Of a stretch of 64,000 nt of DNA, positions 14,196-26,842 are shown one piece after another (position 1 is the stretch's first letter; each line of letters begins with the position of its first letter). The translations under genes and the position numbers were made by a program. The stretch is from Apostichopus japonicus. Its lineage: Eukaryota; Echinodermata; Holothuroidea; Aspidochirotida; Stichopodidae. A model generated the notes under the pieces. The model searched no databases. It had not been told where the DNA came from and saw only the letters and a program-made list of their open reading frames with translations. The DNA is taken from positions 26,117,168-26,181,167 of the forward strand of contig NC_092569.1 of the NCBI RefSeq assembly GCF_037975245.1. Reading direction: 5' to 3'.

Positions 14196-14610
14196 TACAC
14201 CCCTCCCAGGGCTACAACTCTCCAAGGGCTACAACCCTCCCAGGGCTACAACCCTCCAAGGGAAACACCCATCCAATGGCTACACATCCATAGGGATTCA
14301 CCCCTCCCAGGGATACAACCCTCCCATGCCTACACCCCTCCCAAGCTACACCCATCCCAAGGCTTCACAACTCTGAAGGGCAACATCCCCATACCTACAC
14401 CCCTCCCAGGGCTTCACGACTCCGAAGGGCAACATCCCCATACCTACACCACTCCCAGGGCTACATTCCCCATGCCTAAGCCTCTCCCAGTGCTACAGCC
14501 CTCCCAGGGCTAACACCTCCCAGGGATACAACCCTCCTATGCCTACACCCCTCCCAAGCTACACCTCTCCCAGTGCTACACTCCACCCAGGGCTAACCTC
14601 TTCCATGGCG
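14196..14610 (+). repeat. Degenerate minisatellite, unit about 19-21 bp
   Basis: Variants of CTCCCAGGGCTACAACC and CTCCCATGCCTACACC repeated about 20 times, imperfectly. Confidence 0.85.
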
Positions 14611-15884
14611 ACACTTCCTTTGAACTTCATTGTCCATGTAACTAGGCAAACTCGGTGCAGTATCTATTCCTATTCAAACACTATGCTTACCCCATATTTT
14701 CCTAGGCCCCTAAATATTTACTGGCCATCTTTACTTCTGGACCACCCTGCTACCCTACGAAGACCCGGGACACGTAGGTGAAGCCATGAGAACATGAAGG
14801 TGTGAGACATTTTACCCCTCGCATGAACTTGAAGGAATGACAACAATACAAAGATAATCATTAATTTTAATTGCATATATTTTTTACTTCCGTTTTCTTT
14901 TTTTGAGACTGTCAATAAGTCTTTACAATTGAGCAAAAATACTACAGCATCTTTTGTCACATTTTACTTCAAAAAAAGGAGAAAAGAATATTAGAAAGAC
15001 TGCACCCTCAGTGGAATAATTCCTGGAACAAACTTATTGATATCCACATGTAATCGCACCCCCCTCCCCCTCCTTCCCACCAAAGAAAGAATGAGATATT
15101 TAGATATTTCAAAAGAAACTAAACAAAGATTGATTATAAATTCATACAGTATACAATAAGAAGTGACAAACATCGTTGTAATCAATTTTGAAAAATACAC
15201 CAACTTTTTATCAAAAAACTCTAAATCTACATATTAACAAATTTGCAAACGCTGTTAAAAAATATGCATCTATTTCTACATGAATCTATCCTTACCCCCC
15301 ACCCCCCCCCCCACCAACCGTACGAAAAAAAAACCCCAGAAGAAATGAGATATTTATATGTTTCAAGATACACTAAACAAGGATTAATTATAAACTCATA
15401 GAAATATATTAGTTATATAACATATATAAACATTCTTGTTATAAACCTCGCATTTTGGTCATTTTGTTACAAAAATACACCAAAAATAAAGCTAAACTAA
15501 CATTTAGTAACAGATATCGAAAGTACAAATAATGAAAGCATTTATCCATTTCACGTCAAGTCATAGTCCGATATTTAGTGACAGGTCACTCGAATTATAA
15601 AAGGAATTTGTAATAAGGCACAAGGCTATTTGAATAATACAAAGGGATTGGTCATGTGACCACCAATTTGACTAATCCATTTGCCTCACCACTATTGTAC
15701 ATAATATCAGTTTGACAGATTGGTGGCTTATACCTTGTAGAGAAACGTAACCATGAACTCATATACAATCGGATTATGCAAATCCATTCAAGTATATCAA
15801 TATATATCTATATATATTGGAATTTTGGAGCTTAAGTATAACCGATATTGCTATATTATAAAGTACTGATACTCACGATTAGAT
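14611..15884. other. Non-coding, AT-rich
   Basis: No gene. Two related stretches (about 15050-15190 and 15295-15470) share poly-C, GAGATATTTA and AAACAAGGATT/AAACAAAGATT motifs, so an old local duplication is likely. Confidence 0.5.
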
Positions 15885-16895
15885 CCTTGTACTCATACCA
15901 AGGAGAATTCTACTTGTACTCATACCCATGCTGTTGTACTTGTACTCATACCAAGGAGAATTCTACTTGTACTCATACCCATGCTGTTCTACTTGAATAC
16001 CAAGGAGAATTCTACTTGTACTCATACCCATGCTGTTCTACTTGAATACCAAGGAGAATTCTACTTGTACTCATACCCATGCTGTTGTAGTTGTACTCAT
16101 ACCAAGGAGAATTCTACTTGTACTCATACCCATGCTGTTGTACTCATACCAAGGAGAATTCTACTTGTACTCATACCCATGCTGTTGTACTTGTACTCAT
16201 ACCAAGGAGAATTCTACTTGTACTCATACCCATGCTGCTGTACTTGAATACCAAGGGGAATTCTACTTGTACTCATACCCATGCTGTTGTACTCATACCA
16301 AGGAGAATTCTACTTGTACTCATACCCATGCTGTTGTACTTGTACTCATACCAAGGAGAATTCTACTTGTACTCATACCCATGCTGCTGTACTTGAATAC
16401 CAAGGGGAATTCTACTTGTACTCATACCCATGCTGTTGTACTTGAATACCAAGGAGAATTCTACTTGTACTCATACCCATGCTGTTGTAGTTGTACTCAT
16501 ACCAAGGAGAATTCTACTTGTACTCATACCCATGCTGTTGTACTCATACCAAGGAGAATTCTACTTGTACTCATACCCATGCTGTTGTACTTGTACTCAT
16601 ACCAAGGAGAATTCTACTTGTACTCATACCCATGCTGTTCTACTTGAATACCAAGGGGAATTCTACTTGTACTCATACCCATGCTGTTGTACTTGAATAC
16701 CAAGGAGAATTCTACTTGTACTCATACCCATGCTGTTGTACTTGAATACCAAGGAGAATTCTACTTGTACTCATACCCATGCTGTTGTACTTGAATACCA
16801 AGGAGAATTCTACTTGTACTCATACCCATGCTGTTCTACTTGAATACCAAGGGGAATTCTACTTGTACTCATACCAAGGAGAATTCTACTTGTAC
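15885..16895 (+). repeat. Minisatellite, unit about 49 bp, 21 copies, each with an EcoRI-like GAATTC
   Basis: Unit contains CCAAGGAGAATTCTACTTG and ACTCATACCCATGCTGTTG. I count 21 copies of AAGGAGAATTC or AAGGGGAATTC, spaced 46-52 bp, with recurring sub-variants. It lies 1.1-2.1 kb beyond the ABCA stop codon. Frames are open in several registers, which is a by-product of the repeat. Confidence 0.95.
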
Positions 16896-17442
16896 ACTAT
16901 TTTTGCTGTTGTACTCCACCTGAAAGTCTGTTAGCAGTATTTTCCCGAATACACTACCAGCTCAAATCATGCCCTTTCATTGCTTGTTTTCTTAGATTTT
17001 AAGTGCCACCCACAAACTATATATATATATATATATACATTCCCCCCCCCTCTTGCAGACATCGTATGGTCTATTTGTCACACTTCGCAACGTCTAGGAA
17101 TAATTCAGAATATCTCAAAACCAGTACTTGGGAAAGCACTTAAGCAAATGTTTGGCATTCTCAAATTTGCTGATAGTACTGATGACATTTATGATATTTT
17201 TTTTATGATGAATTATTAAATTGTTCATATCTGAGATGAAGTTAAACAATTTCTATTCTAATATCAATTGTGATGAAAGACAGAAAGGGACTGTCAAAAA
17301 AAAAAAAAACAAGAAAAAAACTCCATAGCAAGCACCACTGACTTACAAGACAGGTTTACATTGAAAGCACGACACAAAGGCTACATAAGTACTGGGATGA
17401 TAAAAACAATCAATTTACAAGCCCCATTTGATTTAATAAAAC

Positions 17443-17479
<37 letters not shown>

Positions 17480-18019
17480 GGTTTCTAAGCCGACATTTCA
17501 AGAGCCTCAACGTAAATAGCCTGATTATTTTAAGCCTCAGTTGATCTAGCCTCTACCAACCATTCCCTCGATTACATTTTTATCTATAAAATTAGCCATC
17601 TTTTCTTTTAAATTCCATTTAAAGTTAAATTGTCACTGAAACACTACAAAGCCCAAATTTTGAAACACTGATTCCTCATATTTGACAAACAGTTTACTCT
17701 TGCTTTCCAAGCATGTACCCCCCCTTCTTATGCCCACCCCTCCACCCCACCCCTTCACTCTCTCCCTATCACCGAGACACGGAACGAACACACTCTTACA
17801 TCAACATCAAGGAAAGCATCAACGAACGCACAAGAAAAAAAATGGAGTTAATCTTGAAAGACTACAATTTGAGGCCAATAATGACATCTCTTACATGATT
17901 TAGCAATATATATATATATATATATAAAAATATGAAAAAAAATTTGTTTCGTATATCTATGAATTCGGGTTGCCATGCACTAGCGATCTGTGCAATTTCT
18001 TTACAGAGTTGCGTCGTCA
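16896..18019. other. 3' flank / possible 3' UTR of the ABCA gene
   Basis: Directly downstream of the stop. Holds TA tracts at 17019-17037, 17449-17475 and 17906-17926 and a poly-C run at 17042; no gene. Confidence 0.5.
17432..17437 (-). other. Possible polyadenylation signal ATTAAA for the ABCA transcript
   Basis: ATTAAA on the minus strand, about 585 bases past the stop codon. I saw no AATAAA in the same strand between here and 18020. The region is AT-rich, so chance occurrence is likely. Confidence 0.2.
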
Positions 18020-18151
18020 TCAGACCACGTACATAGCGTCTTGGTCGAAGGCAGGATTGATGTGACCACCCAAGCTGGATGTACTGCTTGTATCATCATC
18101 GTCATTATCATCACAAATCTCTTTCTGCCTCTTGGCAAAGTTGACAAAAAC
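18020..18151 (-). CDS. ABCA exon 46 (C-terminal tail, VFVNFA, stop)
   Basis: Residues 2472-2514 plus stop TGA. Starts [17 protein letters not shown] is the tail motif reported as needed for ABCA1 lipid export. An acidic DDNDDDD run and Ser/Thr stretch follow, then NPAF and the end AMYVV. The last residues Y-V-V could be a class II PDZ ligand (inference). Acceptor ttttgtcttgcag-type (tcttgcag). Confidence 0.96.
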   Translation of the reverse strand, partial: VFVNFAKRQKEICDDNDDDDTSSTSSLGGHINPAFDQDAMYVV

Positions 18152-21100
18152 CTGCAAGACGAGAGACGTAATAGAATGGTTGGTGCTATCCCATTAAACT
18201 GGCAGGGATTATAAGTTTTTTCTGCCGAGGAGATTTATCGGTTTTCCGACCACTTCATCGCATCATTCCCTGAGTGATACAGAGCGAGGGTGACCTTTTG
18301 GGACGCACCCACAAAAACATAAAATTTAAATACAAATATGGCAACAAATGGAAATCGGGAAAATTTGAGGTATATTAATGCCACAGACATTGAGACAGAC
18401 ACACAGCAGGTTTGTTTCATAAACACACGGATGGGCGTATATTTGAATTTCTAAAAAAGTTTGGATTTGAGATGTGTGCGCTATATCGTGAATGCGTTTT
18501 TAACTTGACGTGCAAACATGAAAATGTGTTTGAAAAACAGTTACCACACCATCCCTTCCCCACAAGAGAAAACAGAAGAAAAGGCTTCAATATCCTCTAT
18601 CAAAACAGAGAATAATTTATACGGTATTTGCATGGCGAAATGCGATGCAAAATGGTCAAATTGCTACACAAGTCCATAGATGTATAGCAGTTTTGCTACC
18701 CAAGAACCGTAGTATTTTATAAGAGACCAAAGTTCTGCAACTTCAAAACTGCTACACAAAATTTGAACTTTAAATTACTCCCCGGCAACTATTTCTCATG
18801 ATCCTATTAACAGAACAATTAGATACAATATGAAATATTGTTTTCGCTTCATAAATACCTGGTCCAACGTCGTTTGTGTGACGGAATAATCTTCGATGCC
18901 CAAGACGTCTCGCTTGTTTTCGATGGCTTCGTAAATGTCGGCTACGGTCAGCCCTGTCATCCTTAACTGGTACCGCAGCATTGTTAAATGATGTTCCTAG
19001 ACAAATAACAATAGACAAATAACAATGCAACCATTGTCCTATTGATGACAATAGACAATTTACAATAACAATGAAACCATTGTCTTTTATTGCTCTACCG
19101 ACACGCTATTCAGAAACATTTCAAAAACAGGTGGGTAGAACATACGGTGCCTGTCAATTTTGGGTCAGAGAGATCGAGATAACAAATATGAAAGACATAT
19201 TTTGCAGGCGCACTCAACTCTTAGATAAAAGTAGGACAAGATTGGTCACAACTAGTTGGTGATCAAGACTTTCTTTGTTCACTTAATTCCTCTTGTAAGA
19301 TACCTGAAAGTTTCAAATTTTATCAATCTGGAAGTTTTGTTTATTAATTTACAGGATACAATCCATTCAGATGAGCACCCTACAAGACAAAAACCTTTTT
19401 TTTTTCAAATCAGCGAGACTTATCCGGTTAAAGCTCCAGTTAATACGTACCTTCAGGACGTTATTTGGGAATGTGGCATCCATAAATGCAGAGATGGCCG
19501 CAGGGTCGGCAGGTTTGGAACCCGACAGGAGATGTAATATCAGAGTGTAGCCGTCGCCGTGGCGATGTTTGACATGCTGCGGGCTTCCCAGACAGCGGAA
19601 TCGACCGTTGACCATGATTGCCAGTCTCGTGCAGAGGTTCTCGCATTCTTCCATGCTGTGACCGATTAAGAAACAAACAAGGTTTGGGGTTGAGAACTTT
19701 TTTGGCAGTCCTTAAATTGATACTACATTTTATTAAACTCAATGTTTTAAGAATAATTTAATGACGAAAACCCCTTAAATCGAATCAAACCAGTAATCGT
19801 GATTATTGTAGCTTCCCTGGGTGAATTTTTTGAGAAGTTATTTTAGTTGGATCATAAAGCAATTTCAAAATTTGAGAAAATTATCATCAATTGGGTGAAT
19901 GGCCTCAGAAATATGTTTCAATAATCATCTAAATAACATTTTTTGATGTTCAACAGTTTTTGATGTTCAACCTTTAATTTGTGCATGTAAGCTACCAGGG
20001 TATATGCTAAGGCCTTGGTGTGCAAACTTTTAGCTTGGTGACACTAATTTTCACCCTCATCATCCGCCCTCTCTATTGAGAAATTCCTTATTATATTAAG
20101 GGTTCTGAATTACAAAATGGTGTTACATTTTGACATTTGTAGTAACGGACGTTCATCATTTTCTCCATTTCTTTTTTTTTCACAAATACCACCAATATTT
20201 TTTTCATACTTCTAACTTTTTAATCTGACCCCCTCCCCCCACCCCCCCTCCCTCACTTTGAATACCAGGGTGCTGAGATACATTTCACTTTTGCTCAAAG
20301 AAATTAGTTGCAGGGAGAATTGTAGGTGATTTGATGATGCTCCTTTCTAACCTGTGTGACGTTACGATAACTGATCGCCCTTCCATTATCGTGGCTTGGA
20401 TTCCTCTCCAGACAGCTTGCTTGCTGATCGGGTCCATCCCTGCGGTTGGTTCATCCTGTAAACGAGGATGTACCAAGAAGGACATGTAGGGTATGTATTA
20501 CAGTGAAAACATGTACTGTTCAAGTTATGTGTGGCAGCTTGTAAGGCTCAGTAGGGACCTGCCTCCTATATAAAATGTTATGGTTCTTGCGTACGTAAAA
20601 GTGCTATACATCTTTGCAATTGTATAGCAAATTTGTCAAGTATTGCATAGCATTACACGATATCGGATAAATTGATCCCTGTAACAACTGGACCGGTATA
20701 TCACAAACTGTACAACACACTGTACCATCGGTGGGAGTTTAGTGGGGGACATTGGGTTGGTGGGTTGGGTGTAGGATACAGCAGAATATTACATCAGAAT
20801 ACATCACATCAATTTATCTCTCTGTCACGTTGCTTTCTTCTCGTGACAATTTCAGCTTTATCTGTTAAGCTACGACAAACAAGACTTCATATATCTGTTT
20901 CAAGATTTAACAGTTTTGCCTAAAAAGACTTCTTCCAAGATGTTTACACACTCAGTTTTAAATTGAATTTCCGTCCCTTCAAACCGAATAAAGGTATGGT
21001 TAAACCTAATAAAGGTATGGTTAAACCTAATAACGGTATGGTTAAACCTAATAAAGGTATGGTTAAACCTAATAAAGGTATGGTTAAACCTAATAACGGT

Positions 21101-24100
21101 ATGGTTAAACCTTATAAAGGTGTGGTTAAACCTAATAACGGTATGGTTAAACCTAATAAAGGTATGGTCAAACCTTATAAAGGTATAGTTAAATTTAAAA
21201 GAGGTATGGTTAAACCTTATAAATGTATGGTTAAACCTAATAAAGGCATGGTTAAACCTAATAAAGACATGGTTAAACCTAATAAAGGTATGGTTAAACC
21301 TAATAAAGGTATGGTCAAACCTTACCATAAGGACTAGCTGTGGGTTACCCAGCAGAGCTATGGCCACCGAGAGGGTCCTCTTCATCCCTCCGCTGTAGGT
21401 TGAGATGACGGTCCCGACGAATCCCTGCATCTTTAATCTAGCGATGATGTCTTCCACAACATCCCCCACATACTTTTCCTTGATTCCTTTCAGTCTGGCG
21501 TAGCAATAGAGGATCTCCTCACCGGTCATCTGATCGTACACCGCATCTACTTGAGGGCAGTATCCGATGCTGAAACAGAGATAACATATAAGATTAAAAA
21601 ATTAATAAATATTAATATTTGAAAATTGCTCCTCCCACAGATTATTAAAGTAAACTCTTCCTCTACCCTCTCAAATGCCCCTCCCACTTCCTGGAACCCT
21701 ACTGTACCAACCCTCCCCCTACCCTCTTAACTCCCCTCCCCCTCCTGGAACCCTACTGGACCAACCCTCCCCCTCCCCCTACCCTCTTAACTCCCCTCCC
21801 CCTCCTGGAACCCTACTGGACCAACCCTCCCCCTCCCTTTCAATGCCCCTCTCCCTCCCTGGAACCCTACTGGACCAACCCTCCCCCGCCCTTTCAATGA
21901 CCCTCCCCCTCCCTGGAACCCTACTGTACCAACCCTCCCCCTACCCTCTTAACTCCCCTCCCCCTCCTGGAACCCTACTGGACCAACCCTCCTCTCCCTT
22001 TCAATGCCCCTACCCTCCCTGGAACCCTACTGGACCAACCCTCCCCTCCCTTTCAATGCCCCTACCCTCCCTGGAACCCTATTGGACCAACCCTCTCCCT
22101 CCCTTTCAATGCCCCTCTCCCCCCCTGGAACCCTACTGGACCAACCCTCCCCCTCCCTTTCAATGCCCCTCTCCCTCCCTGGAACCTTACTGGATCAATC
22201 CTCCCCCTATCCTCTCAATGCACCTCCCCCTCCCTGGAACCCTACTGTACCAACCCTCCCCCTACCCTCTAAACTCCCCTCCCCCTCCTGGAACCCTACT
22301 GGACCAACCCTCCCCCTCCCTTTCAATGCCCCTACCCTCCCTGGAACCATACTGGACCAACCCTCCCCCGCCCTTTCAATGCCCCTACCCTCCCTGGAAC
22401 CCTACTGGACCAACCCTCCCCCTCCCTTTCAATGCCCCTCCCCCTCCCTTTCAATGCCCCTCCCCCTCCCTGGAACCCTACTGGACCAACCCTCCCCCTC
22501 CCTTTTAATGCCCCTACCCTCCCTGGAACCCTACTGGACCAACCCCCTATCCTCTCAATGCCCCTCTCCCTCCCTGGAACCCTACTGGACCAACCCTCCC
22601 CCTCCCTTTCAATGCCCCTCCCCCCTCTCCCCAGAACCCTACTGGAGCATACTACTGTTGCTTAAACCTTTGCAGTTTTCATATGTAATCCTGATATGAT
22701 ATTCTGGACTCTATAGTTCTTGCTCAAAGATATAGACAATAAGGCTATTAGAGGTATTAAAGTTCTCTTTTACCTTTCTGCATTTAGCGTGATGCTACCA
22801 TCAGTGGGAGGTATATCTGAGGTGATCGTCCGGAATAAAGTCGTCTTACCGGCACCGTTTACACCCAAGAGTCCAAAGCACTGAAAGATTGCAAACATTT
22901 TGACAGTTATTACATCTAAAAGGACATATCACAACATCCTTTTAAAAGATGCTCAAAAGGCTAACAGGCACAGGTTATATCCACAAACAGGACTCCAGGG
23001 TCAGTCCGTGAATGTAAGGTCCTTGCTGGACCCCACCCCCATCCACTCCCCCAGGTTTACACACATTTAGAAATTATGCTTACCACTATTTTACTCTTAA
23101 AAGTGAAGTGTATAATTCTCGATGCAAAAATTAATTTGCTATGCCATCTTAATTTGTGATTTTTAAACCTTTTAAATTTGTCAAAGTCTGCTGTTACAAT
23201 TACTTTAACAACCATGATCATGCTAAATAACTTCATGTTGACATAAACAAGCCAGTCTTTTGATAAATCACATTACAGCATCTTAGAATGTTATCTACGT
23301 ATCTACCTCTCCTCGTGGGACTCCTAGACTGATGTTATCTACGGCTGTAATTCTCCTGTTGCCCGTCTGGTAGACCTGATAAAAAAATAAAAAAATGAAT
23401 AAATGAATAAATAAATAAATGAATGAATGAATGAATGAATGAATGAATGAATGAATGAATGAATGAATGAATGAATGAATGAATGAATGAATGAATAAAT
23501 ATTCAGATATATGTAAATATGTTCATAAAATTCAGAGAGTTTGGGATCCCCATCCTAGCAGCGTCTTCTTCAGAGGTAAAGTACTGAGTTGTACACATAG
23601 GAAACATCTAGGCTGAATACGGTGATTGACACAGTGAACATTGGAAATTGACAGACCAATAGGCAGACATGAAAGAAAGCAGGGGATGAACGGACTGTTT
23701 GAGACGCTCACTAACTCCTTTGTTACAACCATCTGCACAGTTTATCTCCTGCAGTCCTTTAAGTAAGATTCTAACTTAATACGAAATCTGGTGAGATGTG
23801 GACACAGTAGTAAGTATGAAAAATTTCATTAAATGAAAAGTACTCCAGCAAGCTAAGCTGCCTTGACAAATCAAATCATTTTTGATTTGCCTGGTCTTCA
23901 ACTTTTGAATCTAAGATTTAGGGACTAAGGTGGACTAAGTCTACTGACCTTGGTTATGTCCTTGAGTGATATGATGTCATCATCTCCTCCTGACTTGCCT
24001 ACTCTCTGCCTCTCTTCTTCAACGTCTTCATCTTCTCTCTGGTTGACCCTGCTTTCATACGGAGTACTAGCAAAAATAAAATCAAACAATCAATCAATCA

Positions 24101-26783
24101 TCGATGGTTAGTAATTTCTTTGGTCATTCATCTCGCCAAATTTCATTAAACGTCCGACAATGACTAGATTATCTTGTACGTCACAGCGAAACTGATCATG
24201 AAAATTCACAACATGGAATAGAACTTCTTGCACACTCCAACCTTAGTATTCTCAGAAAATGTTATGACTGACAGACTTCAGAAACATTAAAAGCGTTCCC
24301 ATGAAAAATATATTAATTTAGCTGTTGATTGTTTGTTTTTAGTAGCAAGAATGATGATTTGTGTGAGAATAAATCTTAACATTCTTAATATTCAAATCAG
24401 TGTAACTATAATACAATATATCAATAAGCAATCAAAGAATAGCTTTTGCTTTGGACAAACTAACGTATACGTCCGAGCAGGGGGGGGTGGGTGGGAGGGG
24501 GGAATAAAATATTTTGAAATATTTATTTACAACTTATGCTCTGTCTAGTACAAAGCATAGCATTATGTTGACTCGTGGTCACAGTGGAACTACAAAAATA
24601 GAAAAAAAATGATTACACAACATAGAAAACTTTGTAGGTTAGTACAACCAAAGGTATATTGGTGTATCATTTATTGGAAAATGAGTACCAACTGAAGGTA
24701 TCTTGGTGTACCATTTAGGGAAAAATTAGTACCCACTGAAGGTTACTTGGTGAACCATTTAGGGGAAAAAGAGTACCCATTGAAGGTATCTTGGTGTACC
24801 ATATAGGGGTAAATGAGTACCCACTGAAGGTATCTTGGTGTACCATATAGGGGTAAATGAGTACCCTGCTGAAGGTATCTTGGTGAACCATTTAGGGGAA
24901 AATGAGTACCCATTGAAGGTATCTTGGTGTACCATATAGGGGTAAATGAGTACCCATTGAAGGTATCTTGGTGTACCATTTATGGGAAAATGAGTACCCG
25001 CTGAAGGTTACTTGGTGAACCATTTAGGGGAAAAAGAGTACCCATTGAAGGTATCTTGGTGTACCATATAGGGGTAAATGAGTACCCACTGAAGGTATCT
25101 TGGTGTACCATATAGGGGAAAATGAGTGCCCACTGAAGGTATCTTGGTGTACCATTTAGGGGAAAATGAGTACCCACTGAAGGTATCTTGGTGAACCATT
25201 TAGGGGAAAAAGAGTACCCATTGAAGGTATCTTGGTGTACCATATAGGGGTAAATGAGTACCCACTGAAGGTATCTTGGTGTACCATATAGGGGTAAATG
25301 AGTACCCACTGAAGGTATCTTGGTGTACCATATAGGGGAAAATGAGTGCCCACTGAAGGTATCTTGGTGTACCATATAGGGGAAAATGAGTACCCACTGA
25401 AGGTATCTTGGTGTACCATATAGGGGTAAATGAGTACCCACTGAAGGTATCTTGGTGTACCATATAGGGGAAAATGAGTGCCCACTGAAGGTATCTTGGT
25501 GTACCATTTAGGGGAAAATGAGTGCCCACTGAAGGTATCTTGGTGTACCATTTAGGGGAAAATGAGTGCCCACTGAAGGTATCTTGGTGTACCATATAGG
25601 GGTAAATGAGTGCCCACTGAAGGTATCTTGGTGTACCATATAGGGGTAAATGAGTACCCACTGAAGGTATCTTGGTGTACCATATAGGGGTAAATGAGTG
25701 CCCACTGAAGGTATCTTGGTGTACCATTTAGGGGAAAATGAGTGCCCACTGAAGGTATCTTGGTGTACCATTTAGGGGAAAATGAGTGCCCACTGAAGGT
25801 ATCTTGGTGTACCATATAGGGGTAAATGAGTGCCCACTGAAGGTATCTTGGTGTACCATATAGGGGTAAATGAGTACCCACTGAAGGTATCTTGGTGTAC
25901 CATATAGGGGTAAATGAGTACCCACTGAAGGTATCTTGGTGTACCATATAGGGGTAAATGAGTGCCCATTGAAGGTATCTTGGTGAACCATTGAGGAAGA
26001 AATCAATGGGGGACGTAAACATAATGTTAGAAATATTATACAAAAGCAGACCAAAAAAAAGTGGGCTGGGGGGGGGAAAAATGAAATAATATAAATTTGA
26101 TAGTAAAGTTGATATACAAACCTGCATTTATTCCTGCGGTTTCTCCGATGCTCAACGAGCATGAGTAACAAGAAGGCTATGGTACCCTGGCAAAACATGG
26201 AGAAGATGTTCCATCTGAGCAGCTCGAAACGGTTGACGAGTCGGGTGACACCGTAACCAGTAAAGAAGTCCACCTCCAGTTGGGTGTAGAGTAGATTGAG
26301 AAGGGCAGATGAGATGCTGTACGGTGTGAAGACCAGGGAGCAGTAACCCAGGATCGAAGTCCATTCGCTCGGTTCCCTTCCGCCCAACTAAGAGACCAAA
26401 AGAGAAAAGAGACCCTTTATTGGTATTTGTGAGGTTTGAAGTTTTGTCTCGGTTATCATGACAAAGTTTGTACTGACATCCCATTGGGAAATAAATTAAT
26501 TTAAAGGTGGGGGGGGGTTTCAACTTTCTAAGGTGCGGAGTACAACTCTTCATGGTGTGGTGTACAACTTTCCAATGGTGTGGGGTACAACTGTACAATG
26601 GTGTTGGGTAATTTTCCACAGGTGCAGGGTACAACCTCATAATGGTGTGGAGTACAACATTGCTATGGTGTGGAGTACAACTTTATAATGGTGTGTGGTA
26701 CAACTTTTCAAAGTGTTTTACGCTATATAAACTGAATGATTATTTCGTCCTGAATATTTTCCCTGAATAGTTTATATATTTTC

Positions 26784-26842
<59 letters not shown>

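Noticed and set aside
15848-16745. Long overlapping ORFs of YQGEFYLYSYPCC repeats
   Set aside because: They are the translation of the 49-bp satellite in several frames; no start context, domain or single preferred frame.
21675-22699. Proline-rich plus-strand ORFs up to 277 residues
   Set aside because: Translation of the C-rich intron 41 satellite; open in more than one frame and opposite to the gene.
24743-25771. Overlapping minus-strand ORFs of MVHQDTFSG repeats
   Set aside because: A stop-free 44-bp satellite read in three registers, lying inside intron 38 of the ABCA gene.
24640-25990. CRISPR-like look of regularly spaced repeats
   Set aside because: Units are contiguous near-identical copies without unique spacers, in a eukaryotic intron.
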